64,000 nucleotides of DNA from Anthonomus grandis grandis. Its lineage: Eukaryota > Arthropoda > Insecta > Coleoptera > Curculionidae. Where the stretch lies: the NCBI RefSeq assembly GCF_022605725.1, contig NC_065552.1, forward strand, positions 32,623,879 through 32,687,878, in the 5' to 3' direction. Positions 10,330 to 22,594 of the stretch are shown here, in pieces. The notes under the pieces are model-generated. The model did no database searches, was not told the origin of the DNA, and saw only the letters and a list, made by a program, of their open reading frames with translations. Both the position numbers and the translations under genes were made by a program. How positions within the stretch are numbered: the stretch's first letter is position 1; every line of letters starts with the position of its first letter.

Positions 10330-11855
10330 AAGGAAAAGATTATGTTTCTTTAGGGATATTTTTTTAAATTTAAAAGTTGTAATTGTTTTTTTAATTGAGG
10401 CGTTTTTGGGATTTTGGACAAGGTGCTTTTGAAAATTCACTTTTGACGGATTTTAGTGTTGGACGTTTTGGATAAAAGAGGGTCTTTCTCAATTAAATGT
10501 ATCGGTTTATAGATAGATAGAATCATTGTTGCTATAATTTTTCCTCTGTTAGCTATTTTCTATAGCAATTTATACCATCTCTCGTAGATCTCTTCTATAA
10601 GGTACGAATATAACGGGTTTCAACAATATTACGAGCCAAGAGATAACTCTTGTCAGAAAAACTGGGATAACTTTTAAATTCGTTGATTTCTTTATGGTAA
10701 GTGATTATATTTTGGCATCAAATTATTGGAAATATCAACTTGCTTTTTTTCAATAGACACCCCTGTATATATATTTTTTTTAATTCCTCGCACAACTCTG
10801 AATAAAAGAGACTCTTTATTTGGAAGGTTTATACAGCAAAAATAGGACAGTGACAAGAAAAATAGATAATTCAGAAGAAGCTAATTAACTATCACAAAAT
10901 TATTTGATGAGAAAGATGCAAATACTGAGTAAAACAGTCAAAAGAAAGAGATGATATGTTGGGAATAATGTCCGGAATAAAGGAATATTAAAGGCGTTTG
11001 CGAAAGGTAATAATAGAAAAATACTAGAAGACTTCACATTCACTAAAATTAAAAATTTCGGATCCATAAAAATACCAAAGAAACTAATGCAGGTAGTTTT
11101 CGTCCATAAAAGCTTAATAAAAATCATGATTTAGTAATATTTTTGAATTTTTTTGGTACTAAAATACATCATTAAGATTAAATATCGGCTAAAAAAATAT
11201 ATACCAATTAATGCTGAATGTTTGGAGGTTTGAAAGGACGTTTTTCTTTTAAAAATTGCGGTAGCTTAGAGATAAAGGTAAAAATATTGACATTTTTCGG
11301 TAGTTTCAATATTATTTTTTGTTTATAAATATTTGATAAAAAGAAGTGTATAAAAACTCTTACTTTTAATACAAACAAGTACATACCAACTGCTTAATAC
11401 TAATAATCTTCGTGTAATTACAAATAATTTTTATCAAAAAACTTTTCTTATACTTTTAATACACCGCATCTCTGGATCTGTTTTCGATTTAACATGAATA
11501 TTATTTTAATTGCAAAATACTATTTTTTTTTATATAGTGTTTTAATTGGAAATTATATATTTGTAAATATTTAATATTCCTTATATTTAAAACTATAGCA
11601 GATGTTCGAAAAGAACAGACTCTGTTTTATTTAGATGCATTCAAGGTATATTGAAAAAACCAAAAATATGCGGGATGTTCCAATAAAAAAGCAATATGAT
11701 ACCACTGACGGTCACACCGGAAGTGATATTCAGTTGTTTGATATGTCACAATATTAGAACCATCAAGATCAAATTTTAAAATAACCGTTACTAATTATCC
11801 TAGTCAAAGGATAATATCGTTGATTCCCAGTAGTATTTAGACAGTCCACTATAAG
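10330..11855. other. Intergenic AT-rich sequence
   Basis: No gene recognised. Sequences resembling mariner-type MITE ends occur (GACACCCCTGTATA near 10757 and GGGATGTTCC near 11672), but I could not pair them. Confidence 0.4.
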
Positions 11856-13700
11856 TTTCGGTATCTGTCTTTATTCTGATTGGTTGATTTGAATAAATCT
11901 CGATGTCGCCTGAGGACGGTGCCGAATCGTATAGCGGAATGTTTAGGCTTTGCTGAAAGCCAAAGTTGAATATGGCCTATGAAAGTGGATCTCGTTGTAG
12001 AAAACCATTATTTTTGAGGTTATTATTGATTGTTGCTTTTAACCATTTTGTTTTGTTTATTGGTTTTATCACAAAAATAGGTAATTTTAAAGGATTTATA
12101 AATAAATATTAAATATATTATTTAAAACGTTTATGCGAGTTTTTAAGTAACATGATTCAAAACTTTCATTGCATAGGTACCATGTTTCTTATATTTCGAC
12201 AAAATTAAGGTTTTTTTTTTAAATCCATAAATTATTACTTAAATACATAAATAATTAATTTTAATAGATATTGATGCTGCCAAGCTATTTATTTAAGGTG
12301 CCGGATCGTATAACGGGTGCTGAATCCGGGTACAATGTTAAAGCGGTGCCAAAATGCAGAGTGGAATGTTGAGATTTTTTATGAAGGTTTTATGCATAGG
12401 CTGTATGTGTATATTTTTTGAAAATCTAAGCTGTTTTATTTATTTAGTACAATTTTTTCTTCATATTATGAGCAGGATGATTCTTTATAATTTGACCACC
12501 CAATTATTTTATGTTTCACTATATAGAAAAAAATTTGCATTATAAAAGTTGTAGCAGGTGTTATGTAGTTTATATTTAGGTAAAAATTTTATAATTAGGT
12601 AATAATTTTAGGTAAAACAAGATGATACAAACAAAAAATATTTTTTTCTTTCAACAAAAATTCGAAGTCTCACATGTCGCATTTGGTTTAAACAATTAAA
12701 AATCAAACTTTTCATGTTTTTTGAAGGTCATAGAGTTAAAACTGCAAGATTTCTATAATACCTTTCTAAGATCTATTTTCAGACATACATTTTATATGTA
12801 AAAAATTTTGACGATTGAAATTTACAGTGACATTTATGCCAAGATTGCTTTCAAAAAGTTAACATAGCAAAAACGAATTGTTTTCATATTTTTATTATTT
12901 TAGGTCTATGATCATTTAAAGATATAAAAAAACTTTGATTTTTGACTGTGTATTATTCAAAAACCATTAAACCAAATAGGACATGTAATATTTTAAATTT
13001 TTTATAATTTTACGTAAAATCTAAAACTTAAATAAGATATAGGGTGTTCCATAAGAAGAAATTACATTTTTGTTACACATACACATAAATTTCTTACACT
13101 AAAGAAAAGTACATAACATCCTGCCTTAGAGAAAGGTGGTAGGGTAGGCACATTATAAACAAACATCCTGTACCATGTAAAAATATGCACTATTACCACA
13201 AAAAAGGTTATGGTTTAAATAAAGTAGGTGGATAAATCATAAATTATTATCTAGTAAAAGTTAATTCAAGAAGCATTTATTATTATTTATGGATTAAAAA
13301 AAAAAACGTTAATTTCAATAAGAAAGCTTCTAGGTTTAGATAATTTTGTCAAAATATTAAAAAAACGTGGTACCTATGCAGTAAAAGCGGAAAAGCTTTG
13401 CATCATGTTAATGGAAAAACCTCACATAAACGTTTTAAATTTTATATTGAATATTTATTCATAGAACCTTTAAAATTAAATGTTTTTGTGACAAATCAAA
13501 TAAACAACAAACAATCATAACCTCAAAAATAATCGTTTTGTGCAACGCAATCAACTTTATTAGGCCACATTGAATTTTAAATTCCAGCACCGCCTGAGCA
13601 TTCTGCTATACGATTCGGCGCCGTACTCAGGTTATTGTATGACGGCATCGAGATTTATTCAAATCAACCAATCAGAATAAAGACAGGTGCCGAATCCTAT
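11856..13700. mobile_element. Long-terminal-inverted-repeat non-autonomous element (about 1.84 kb, repeats about 400 bp)
   Basis: Sequence rightwards from 11856 matches, inverted, sequence leftwards from 13700. The block CTGTCTTTATTCTGATTGG at 11865 recurs inverted near 13670. GCCGAATCGTATAGC near 11920 recurs inverted near 13605. TATTTTTGAGGTTAT near 12009 recurs inverted near 13520. AAAACGTTTATG near 12125 recurs inverted near 13430. The match then fades towards 12260 and 13270. A third, weaker copy of the GTGCCG-ATCGTATA motif is at 12299. No coding sequence is seen. The exact outer ends and target duplication were not resolved. Confidence 0.75.
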
Positions 13701-14069
13701 TTAGCATTAAATTGCTTAAATCACAATAAGTTTTAATTCTAGGATTTCAATGGCTTTATATGTCACAAAAAAAAACTTTTTACAAGGTACTAAAATCTAC
13801 AGGGTCGTTTAAATCCCATTTTCATTGCGTCGACCTACTTTATTTTCGGGTAATTAGTTAATCCATTTTAATTTCATAAATTAAATTACAAGATCTTTTA
13901 ATTTTTTTTTCTTTTAAAAAAGGATTTCTTAAGACAATTTGTCCTTTTTTTTGAATTTTTAAAACATTTTACGAAGCTATTTATTTGTTATTTTTTTAAT
14001 TAAATAACGATGGCTACAATCTTTGAAACTCTAAAGAAATATATGGGGGTATATGGGCGTATGTCCGGA

Positions 14070-14637
14070 GACGCTTCATTTTCGAGTTACAGGTTGTAAT
14101 TTGTTTTAATCGACTTTTTATTAATATCTGAAAAACGTTTTTTCATATTTAAGTTTGATACAAATATCAAACGCAGAAAAAATTGAGGCGTACACACAAA
14201 ACAAATTCATTTTAATCAGCTAATTATTTGCGACGCCAGCACAGTTATTATTTGAAATTTACACCAAAAGTAGCATCTTATTAATTAGTTTATTCGAAGT
14301 TGTTTTTTTATTTTTTAAATATTAAACATAGAGGTGATTTTTCAGATAATTTCGAAGCATTTTATTTTTTTTTCGTGGAGGCCAAAAACTATTGTGAGTG
14401 CTCAAATATGAATGAAATAATATGAAAACGAATAGCAAGCTACGCAAAAAAATCAAGCGACAAAAAGTGGCATTTTTAGTTGTACCTTTAATAACGTAAC
14501 TGTACTTATATAAATAATTAACAAACTATAAAAATGTCGGTAAAGTATTCATGGGAACAATTCAACAACTTCGCTAAACGCGTTTTTTAGAAATTAGTTA
14601 AAAATCAAAATATCCTGTATCTCGAAAATGAAGCGTC
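14070..14637. mobile_element. Small inverted-repeat element (MITE, about 570 bp)
   Basis: Twenty-four bases at 14070-14093 (GACGCTTCATTTTCGAG...) match the reverse complement of 14614-14637 at 23 of 24 positions. No coding sequence lies between. Ends of this type occur in mariner-like MITEs of insects; superfamily assignment is tentative. Confidence 0.6.
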
Positions 14638-14649
14638 GTATAAAAATTA

Positions 14650-16770
14650 CAATGAATCATCTCTTAAAATTAAAGTCATCACTTATGTTGTACCCCGGAT
14701 AATAATTTTTAAAAAGCCTAATGTTTTTTTCAAAGCTTCTCACACATCCTATTATTTGACTAATCTTCAGCTTTCAAATCGCTTCTTTTGATCTTCACTA
14801 ATAATTATAGCAAACAAATAAGAGAGCGAGTCTTTCAATGACACACAAAACTAATGAGTTTGAATAATTAGACTTTCCGAAGAATTAGGGGGTTCATTTA
14901 TTGTGCACTCAACATTTTTTTAGTTGCTTTTATTGACGCCAAAATTAAGTAGGAAGCAATTCTGAAAATAATTATAAATTGGCGGTATAGTATGCTCTTC
15001 AAAATTCAAAAGTTATCTTATTTTGCTATTACCCTAGATGTTACAATTTATTAAAAAAAGATCAATGATCTTAGCGTTAGCTTAATCTTATTGATGCTTT
15101 TAGCATTTAATGACATCCATGTCCTGAGTAGTTCAAATACCTCATATTAATGTAAATTAAGAAAGATTTATCTCCTGGGGCTATAGTAAACGTTTATATT
15201 TTTCCGTTGTTGCTTCTACTTACCAAGTTTCTTTCTTGGCAACATAAAAAAAAAGATAATAATAATTTGCCTTCCGTAAAATAATTTGTTCGTTAGGTTT
15301 TTGTTATTTACCTTTACGCCGGTCTGAATTTGACTTAATTTTGCGTTACTTTTTTGTTCGTACTTTATTTTTTTTTGTTTTTCCGACCGGCGTCTAGGTG
15401 GACCCACCCCTCCCCGTTGTTTGTTTCATTATTTTTGTTTTCCATTGAGAAAAGACTGTTTTGTTTCTGACCTATGATAAAGATGATGATTTTTATACAC
15501 ATTTCTACACGAAATGCCTAAGCTGAGATAATATTGTTTAGAATATATTTCTTGGTTATTGTAAGAAAAAAATTGGCGATATATTGTCAAAAGATATCTA
15601 TTAAGGAAAAAGGCCTCTCGAGGACATCTTTCTCATGCAATAAGTCTCTTAAGAGATACAGAATAATGAATAATTATATTAAGTATGGTTTTCTGGCCCT
15701 GCTGGTTGGGGCTCGAAAATAGAGATGTACCTGAATGGTTGTTTTGTCGATTTTTTTCTTAAACTATGTTAGAATAGAACTTGTATAGCTTTATATTTTA
15801 GTTGACGTAAGAAGTGCTAAATAAATGATGTTGTTAATTATAATGCTTGCTTTATTTTCTCCTAGTAATAAACCTTTGGTCAAGGAATACAAATAGTTTT
15901 TTAATATCAATATACAAAAGAACATTAGCAGGAGTCAAGCAAATTAATTGTTTGCAATAAATTATTTAAAGTTAAGAAAATAGGTTAAAACTGAATATTA
16001 AAATATGGAGCCAAAATAGGGAGATCATAAAATATTTTGCTTATTTTTTAGATTCTGTTAAATGTCCCCGCACCCGTTGGAACAAAAGTTCAATAAACTG
16101 TGAAGGATTACGTTTTTATTAATATAAGTCAGAATTAGGAACTTAGAACATTGAAAGACTAGAATTCGTAGACAACTTTGTGAGTTGAACATTGAAATTA
16201 ATTAAAAAAATTTGTTTAAACATTTTTTTCTACTACCATGCGTAAAAGTACTCACTTTACACACTTCCCAGGGTTTATAATGTTTCACTTTTTATGAAAA
16301 ATTTCCCATTAATAAAGAAAGAATCATGATATACCTACCAACTGCCGAACTCGGCAGGAAATATGGTATCCTTCGAGCTACTATAATTTCCGAAATAAAG
16401 GGTGTTTACCGCGAAGTATGCAATCGTGGAATATCCATTATAAGTGACCATTATAATTAAAAAAAATATATAATATGATCATAACATAAATAAGATTTAT
16501 AGCTGAAAAAAATGAGAATTTATTGAATATTTTCTTGAGTTGAGTATCGCCGTGTCAGAATGTAGTACAATTTACATTATATAAGATGACAGAATAGCAC
16601 AGCAGATAATTTAATCAGGAATAAATACAAAAATAAAAACGTATTAACAAAACACAATCTTTAGAGTTGGAGGAACTCTTGTATACCGTAAAAGGCTCTG
16701 GAGCATAACTTTTACCTGAGTTCTTGAAATAATTAAGAAGTAAACTTTTTATGTTTGCGGGCAGCTAAGA
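14650..16770. other. Intergenic AT-rich sequence
   Basis: No gene recognised. Several short open frames of about 60 residues are lysine- and asparagine-rich with no domain. An AATAAA at about 15820 inside ordinary AT-rich sequence is not enough to call a transcript end. Confidence 0.4.
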
Positions 16771-17035
16771 TGTAATATGTCAAGGGGATCGTCCTAAAAG
16801 GACCAATAAAACAACCATATCTTTGTGTAATGTGAAAAGCTGAACTGATTTATTAAAAGCAATTATTATATCGATTACACCATATTGCTATAACACAATT
16901 ACCCAAGTTAAATAGTACCTACGTTAGCAAAACTTGCCAATGAACTACTAATTATTATTACTGACTGCAGCTAAAATACTAATTTCCACATTAACCAATA
17001 CATTAATTACCAAATATCCTTATTTATATATTACA
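16771..17035 (-). repeat. 3' LTR of the gypsy element
   Basis: 265 bp, starts TGTAATATGTC and ends ATATTACA on the + strand. It carries about 26 bases near its left end that the partner LTR lacks. Confidence 0.85.
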
Positions 17036-17089
17036 CCTGCCGCGCGAAGGAAAAAAAAATTACATACAATATGTTTTTTTTTCTTTTCC

Positions 17090-17622
17090 TAACAATTATA
17101 AGCCTTAACTCTATTTTTATGCACTTGCACTAACTTATTATCCACTTTTATCACTATATTTGGGGAATTGTCTTCTATCACTTCATATGGTCCACTATAC
17201 ACAGCATCCATTTTGTTTCTCGCACTGTTCCTTAACAAAATTTTACTACCTACATTATATACAATATCTATTATTACATTTTACATCATATTTTTTTTTT
17301 CGAACATTTTTTGATACCGTTAAATTATTTTTTGCGTCATTCCAAGCTAGATTTTAATTCTATCGGATAGTTCTCAAAATTATATATTATTGGATCACAA
17401 GAACTTAGGATATTACTTGGAAGTTTACAAGTTTTTCCAAAAACCAATTCAAAGGGAGTATACTTAGTTTCAGTATGCACTGTATTATTGTAAGAAAAAC
17501 TCCAAAAATGTATCCATGTACTCCATGTGGAAGGATTTTTAGAAACTTGAATACGCAAATAACTTCCCAATGACTTGTGTGAATTTTCTAGAGCACCTTG
17601 GGTTTCATGGTGATAAGCAGTA
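17090..17622 (-). pseudogene. C-terminal fragment of gypsy integrase
   Basis: TAYHHETQGALENSHKSLG, then SYNNTVHTETKYTPFELVFG: the last part of the integrase catalytic core of Ty3/gypsy elements, including the Glu of ALENSH. Further left, in another frame, comes a DAVYSGPYEVIED segment of the GPY/F type, ending VHKNRVKAYNC near 17095. It is joined directly to the end of gag at about 17620, so an internal deletion removed the rest of pol. Confidence 0.8.
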
Positions 17623-18844
17623 GAATTTAGGGTTAGCACCGCGACAAAAATTACGCCTATTATTAAAATTTCCTCGGTGTGACTGTCCTGTGAAATGTCC
17701 TGATCTATTTGTAGAATGTTGTTCTCTAAAAGTATTATTATAGCGTCCTCTAAGGGAGCAATATATCGAAAATTTGGTCGACTAAAATTTTGAGTGGTAG
17801 AGCGAGAAGTGAAAAAACCTCTACCCCGACTACTATTTTGAAAATAATTTCCTCGACTTTGAAGACGGAAGACCTGATGAGAATCAGTTTTGGACGTGAT
17901 TTCCTCATCTTTAGCACTTATAATGGCATCACCAAGCTTAGAATAGTTGCGCGCTTTTATAATCGTTCTTAAATCACGATTTTGCAACCCATTAGCAAAA
18001 GCAGCTATTGCCAACTTTTCATTTATTCTAGTCAGGTAAACTATCTTCATCACCATCCGCCTGAGTAATAGTAAGATTTAAAACAGTTCCTCTATGTTTT
18101 TTCCAAAATCTTCAATAGATTTTCCACCTTGCCTACTATTATTCAGTTGGGATGATAATGCTGATGCTGACCTTTTTGTAAGAAAGTGGTCTTTTAAATC
18201 CCTAATAAGAGCATCACATGTGGTATAGCTACTTTTTAACCTAAGTTTTGCATTTTGGGAAAGACGGGTCTTCAACACGTAATTAATTAGCAACTTTTTA
18301 CCGTCGGAGTCTAATAAATCGCGATATAATTCAATGGTATCAATAAGCTGTTTTGTTAAGGATTCAGTTCCATCCATAACAGGCAGCAGGCTTGCTGCTG
18401 TTTTTAGATCAAATTTTTTCGTAATTTTTTTCTCTTCCGAACAATCAGAATCAACATTAATTATTGTAATTAGGTCAGACTTACTTTGTTTACTACAAGA
18501 TGCTGTTTGTTCAGTTCGAGATGAACGTAGCCTATCTTCTAAAACACTACCTATCTCCTTAAAATACTGATCTATATTTTTTACATACTCTTTAGTTTCG
18601 CGAATAACTTTTTCCTCAAAAGAGCCACTATTAAATTTTAATTTTAAAGCCTCTAATTCATTTTTAATTCTATCTAACTTACTTATATAACGTGTAGTCT
18701 TATCTATGTTTTGCCTTCTATCTTCTGGAACCTTTCTTAAATATCAGCAACACGCCACTCGGCGTTACTAGCCGTAGCTGTTGTGTCACAACTATTGCCA
18801 CTTTGTACAATTACGGTTTCTTCTTTCGATTGATTTTTCCCCAT
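17620..18844 (-). pseudogene. Gag of the gypsy element, frameshifted
   Basis: ATG at 18844 gives MGKNQSKE, a myristoylation-type gag start, which stops after about 35 codons. The gag then continues in other frames through 18377-18078 (TKQLIDTIELYRDLL... NSRQGGKSIEDFGKNIEELF) and 18056-17760 (AIAAFANGLQNRDLR). It ends in a basic Arg/Asn/Gly-rich nucleocapsid-like stretch (RGRYNNTF ... GNFNNRRNFCRG) visible one base out of frame around 17755-17620. The open frame that continues past 17755 is therefore not the original gag frame. At least three frame changes make it non-functional. Confidence 0.75.
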
Positions 18845-18964
18845 TTTCACGAACTATGTATGTAACAATTTTTTTTTTCGATAAAACAATTATTTGCAAC
18901 TTTTTATTGGTCCCTATTTTCCCAAGAACATATTGGCATGCTTATGCCACTGGCAGGATCGCCA

Positions 18965-19203
18965 TGTAATATGTCAAGGGGATCGTTCTAAAAGGACCAA
19001 TAATAAACAGCTGAACTGATTTATTAAAAGCAATTATTATATCGATTACACCATATTTCTATAACACAATTACCCAAGTTAAATAGTACCTACGTTAGCA
19101 AAACTTGCCAATGAACTACTAATTATTACTGACTACAGCTAAAATACTAATTTCCACATTAACCAATACATTAATTACTAAATATCCTTATTTATATATT
19201 ACA
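18965..19203 (-). repeat. 5' LTR of the gypsy element
   Basis: 239 bp, colinear with 16771-17035 except for the 26-base gap and a few substitutions. The primer-binding site adjoins it on the interior side. Confidence 0.85.
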
Positions 19204-19439
19204 ATGAATTCCGGACGCTTTTGGCACTTCGATAGACAGCAATACGATGTTACAGTATCGCAACAGTGTCTGGTTTGATGAGTAAGAAATCGGTGTTCAT
19301 CTTGTACGGATTCCAAAATATATATTGAAGCAAGAGTAGGAATAATAGGTTAAATAAAAGCAGACAAATGGAGTTAATTCATAATAGACATGTCAATGAA
19401 AGCGACACTTAATATTTTAAAAAAGGAAAAAACGCGTTA

Positions 19440-20226
19440 AAATATTTTCAAAATGCATGCCATCCATTTCTTTACATTTTTGTGCACGCTTTTGTAGATT
19501 TGGAATCGAGCGATGAATCATTTAAAGATTTTCTTTAATCTTGTCACAATAAAAATATACTCGATTAATTGATCCCTAGTTTCGATTGGAACACTACACT
19601 TTTGTTTTAGATGTCCCCATAAAAAGTAGTCAGCTGGATTAAAGTCTGACGACCTAGTTGGCCAAGGATGTAAATCTCCGCATCTAACCCACCGATCAGC
19701 AAATTGTTGATCAAAATAAGTTCGAACATCAATTCTACATGCCTCTTAAATTTACTTCTTGGAACAAGCTTGATAAAATATTTTGAACAAGTCTAAATAT
19801 ACAACAGCCAATTAAGAAAATTAGTCCGATCATTTATTAGGTTTTCGAGAATTTGCCAATCACACTAAATGAAGTTTTCATTTGCCCATACATGAGAGTT
19901 TCTTGAATTAAAGACTCCGTCCCTTGTCAATTGTGCTTCATCAGTAAATAGCGATCTGAAAATACTTCCTTAGTAATTTATTATCCACCTAGCAAATACC
20001 AGTCTAGATAAGTTGTCACCTTCTTTTAATCTTTGTACCTATTGTACATGGAAATGGTATCAATTTTATTTTTTATAGTTTTCCATACTCGTGAATGTGG
20101 TACCGCTATTTGAGCGGAAATTTGCCTAAGGCTACTGGTGGTATCTTCTCTTACAAGGTTGAAAATATTCTCTTCTTGAACCACGTTATTAGCAACCACT
20201 AGGTGAGGGAAACTTACCCTTCTCAC
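19440..20226 (-). pseudogene. Mariner-like transposase relic
   Basis: The N-terminal part (20226-20026) has a helix-turn-helix pattern: NIFNLVREDTTSSLRQISAQ, then IAVPHSRVWKTI. Further along the - strand, in broken frames, come FANRWV-CGDLHPWPTR, SSDFNPADYFLWG and LQKRAQKCKEMDG, matching the mariner-like C-terminal block. Many stops are present. A CAGGGTGCGGCAGTCAAACG sequence at 20637, beyond the FAS stop codon, resembles an element end, but I could not find its partner. Confidence 0.6.
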
Positions 20227-20409
20227 ATAATGTATTTATTAAGTTGCGGCAAACGTTTGGTGATTACCTTAGAGAGAATTAGTGGATTTCTTAATTTTAC
20301 TATAAGCAAAAAATCAATATTTAGTCACCGCTATGTATCCTGCTTATTAACGTTTAGTGCAATTGGGAATGTTTAGAAATAAGGAACGTGAAGTACTGTG
20401 CTTCTATAA

Positions 20410-20415
20410 TTTATT
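20410..20415 (-). terminator. Polyadenylation signal of the FAS gene
   Basis: AATAAA on the - strand, about 35 bases after the stop codon, consistent with a very short 3' UTR. Confidence 0.6.
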
Positions 20416-20450
20416 AAATAAATAGTGTAAGTATCTTAATCCCAAATTGA

Positions 20451-22594
20451 TTACTTTATGTAGCTCATTATGGCATCCGCGAGTTCCTTGCGTTGCAGAA
20501 TTGTCGTATGGGTTCCCTCCAGTACCTGTAAAAATAAAAACCAATTACTTTTTTACTAACTGCTGTAATTAACGCTGTTTTACGATACTCTTTATATAGA
20601 GGGTTTTAAAATTGTTGTTTCGTTTCTAAAATATACAGGGTGCGGCAGTCAAACGGAAAGAATTCGCAAATCATTTTATTATGAAAGAAATATTTTTTAA
20701 TATACACATAATTAAACATTTTAATTTTTTTAACTACATTCGCCAAATCTTTTACGTTGACATTTACTCATTGCTCCAGTTTTCAATAACTCTTACTTAT
20801 TACTCCTCAGATCATTTGAATTTTTGTTTTGTTGTCAAATTTTTGGTCCCAACAACCCTCCGCAAAACTGAATTTATTATTGTTCATATCAGTGCCATCT
20901 AGATTTTATCAAATCTTATTGAATCTTTTTGCCTATATAAATCTAAAGATATTTTCTTATATTATGATATGTTAAGGTTTCAGTATATAAATTTCCACTT
21001 ACTAGAAAAATAAAAACCCAAAAAAAAATCTAACAACATCAATTAATATAGCGAGAGGGGTGATGAAAAGCGTTATTTTTTTAGGTTAATTTCATGATCC
21101 GCGAATGTTGCATGCAGTAAACTAGTGTCGGTAATCAATTTCACGTAAGTTAACATAATTATGATATAAATCTTTGTACACTTATGAAATAAATGCGCTG
21201 TATCTTAGACCAGTGCGTTGTAATACGGTTTTGCCATAAAATCAAATTTAGGGTTCTCTAAGAAAACGGCACAAGGAGAACAAATTCTTGTTTTAAGTTT
21301 TCCTTATGGATCCCCTAAGAACTGATAAAAAACTCTACTACAGCACAAAATAGAGTAGGTACAGGTTTGAATCTAGTGGTAGATAAAAAGCCGCTAACTT
21401 AAAATATCATAAATTGGTTTAATTGTAAAATGAACGCAGTTAAGCATTTTTTTAGTTATAACTTTATTACACTTACCGAGATATTCAAAGGTTCCTCAAA
21501 ATACTGCCCGAGTTCGTAATCATCTGGTAAGTTCTTGACGCTCAGAATTGATGCCTTGAACAAATTCGGCTTAGATTTTAATAGTTTGACGTCCGAAGAA
21601 TAATTGCGTGTTGCTTGAATCCGTTTCCATGTAGCAATAAAGCCACGACGGACAAATTCGTCCGTCATTCTGTCATCTAAAGTAAGATTCTGAACCATTT
21701 TGGTCAGTTTATCGTCTAACGTTGGGCATGGACAGATGTCTTTCTAAAATTACAATAATATATTTTATAAAAATGATTGCAAATGTAATTCCCTGTTTAA
21801 AAATGAAATTAACCCTTTTGGAATACAATTGAACCTTACCATGATTGTTGCAGCTTCCTCTTCAATCTTCTGTATTCTCAAAATACTGTCAATGAGAATA
21901 TTGGCTAAATCTTCATCCCTTTGATTTCCAACAAGTAATTTCAACATATGAGGCGAGCCATCGATAAAAGTCACGGTACCGTTGAATCCTAATTTTTCCA
22001 ATCTAGCAACTATTTCTAGTGCTAGTAAAGAGCCCATTGAGTGGGCCAATATGTGGAAGGGCTTATGTTTTTGTAAAAGTTTCTCTACGTGCTAAGCATA
22101 AAAATAATGTTTTATTGAAATACTATTTTTTATTTATATATTTATTAATTTTCTCATACACCAGGATAGTCAAAGTAGAGCCAGTTTAAATAGAAAATGT
22201 TGAAAATAGTAGTTATTGTTTTATGTTGTCTTTCCATCAAAAGTTTTAGAGATCTCAATCTTTTCTTCTTTAATAGACAGAGAATCAATCCAGAAATTAC
22301 ATTTTCTTTTAAACAAGTAAAAAGTGAAAAAGCTCCCCAGTACCTAATACGCTCCAAAAGATTTTCTTTGAATAAATTCATTGTTTTTTTATTTCATTTT
22401 AAACAAGAGTTATTAAGAAAATAAGAAAGTACATTCGTAAACCGATCGAAATATTATGATACTTACAGGCAGTATATTATTTACAGATTTTTGTATACTA
22501 TCCTCTTGGCTTTCGGCAATATAATTTACTCCATATGCATCTACTTCTAAATTTTCTGTGAGACTTTCTATGAGCCTGCAGACTCCCTCGATAC
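20451..22594 (-). other. FAS: thioesterase (TE) domain, exons 31-34
   Basis: GIEGVCRLIESL begins the fold. The nucleophile Ser2099 lies in AHSMGS, where most FAS have GYSFGA, so the first Gly of GxSxG is Ala. Asp2125 is in FIDGSPH and His2260 in EGTHTTIL. The triad is complete and the protein ends MSYIK at TAA 20453-20451. Confidence 0.88.

Larger units (their letters stand above)
16771..19203 (-). mobile_element. Ty3/gypsy LTR retrotransposon, internally deleted (both LTRs present)
   Basis: Two near-identical LTRs (16771-17035 and 18965-19203), each TGTAATATGTC...ATATTACA, bound a 1.93-kb interior read from right to left. Just inside the right LTR, TGGCGATCCTGCCAGTGG (18964-18947) is a plausible tRNA primer-binding site. 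The interior keeps gag and only the C-terminal end of integrase. Protease, reverse transcriptase, RNase H and most of integrase are missing. The flanks (AAGA left, ATGA right) differ by one base, so a 4-bp duplication is only suggested. The LTRs differ by one indel of about 26 bp and scattered substitutions. Confidence 0.85.

Noticed and set aside
17337..18056. A 239-residue open frame on the - strand as one protein
   Set aside because: It is a chance fusion: the first part is gag, the middle is gag nucleocapsid read one base out of frame, and the end is integrase after a deletion. It is described as two pseudogene parts.
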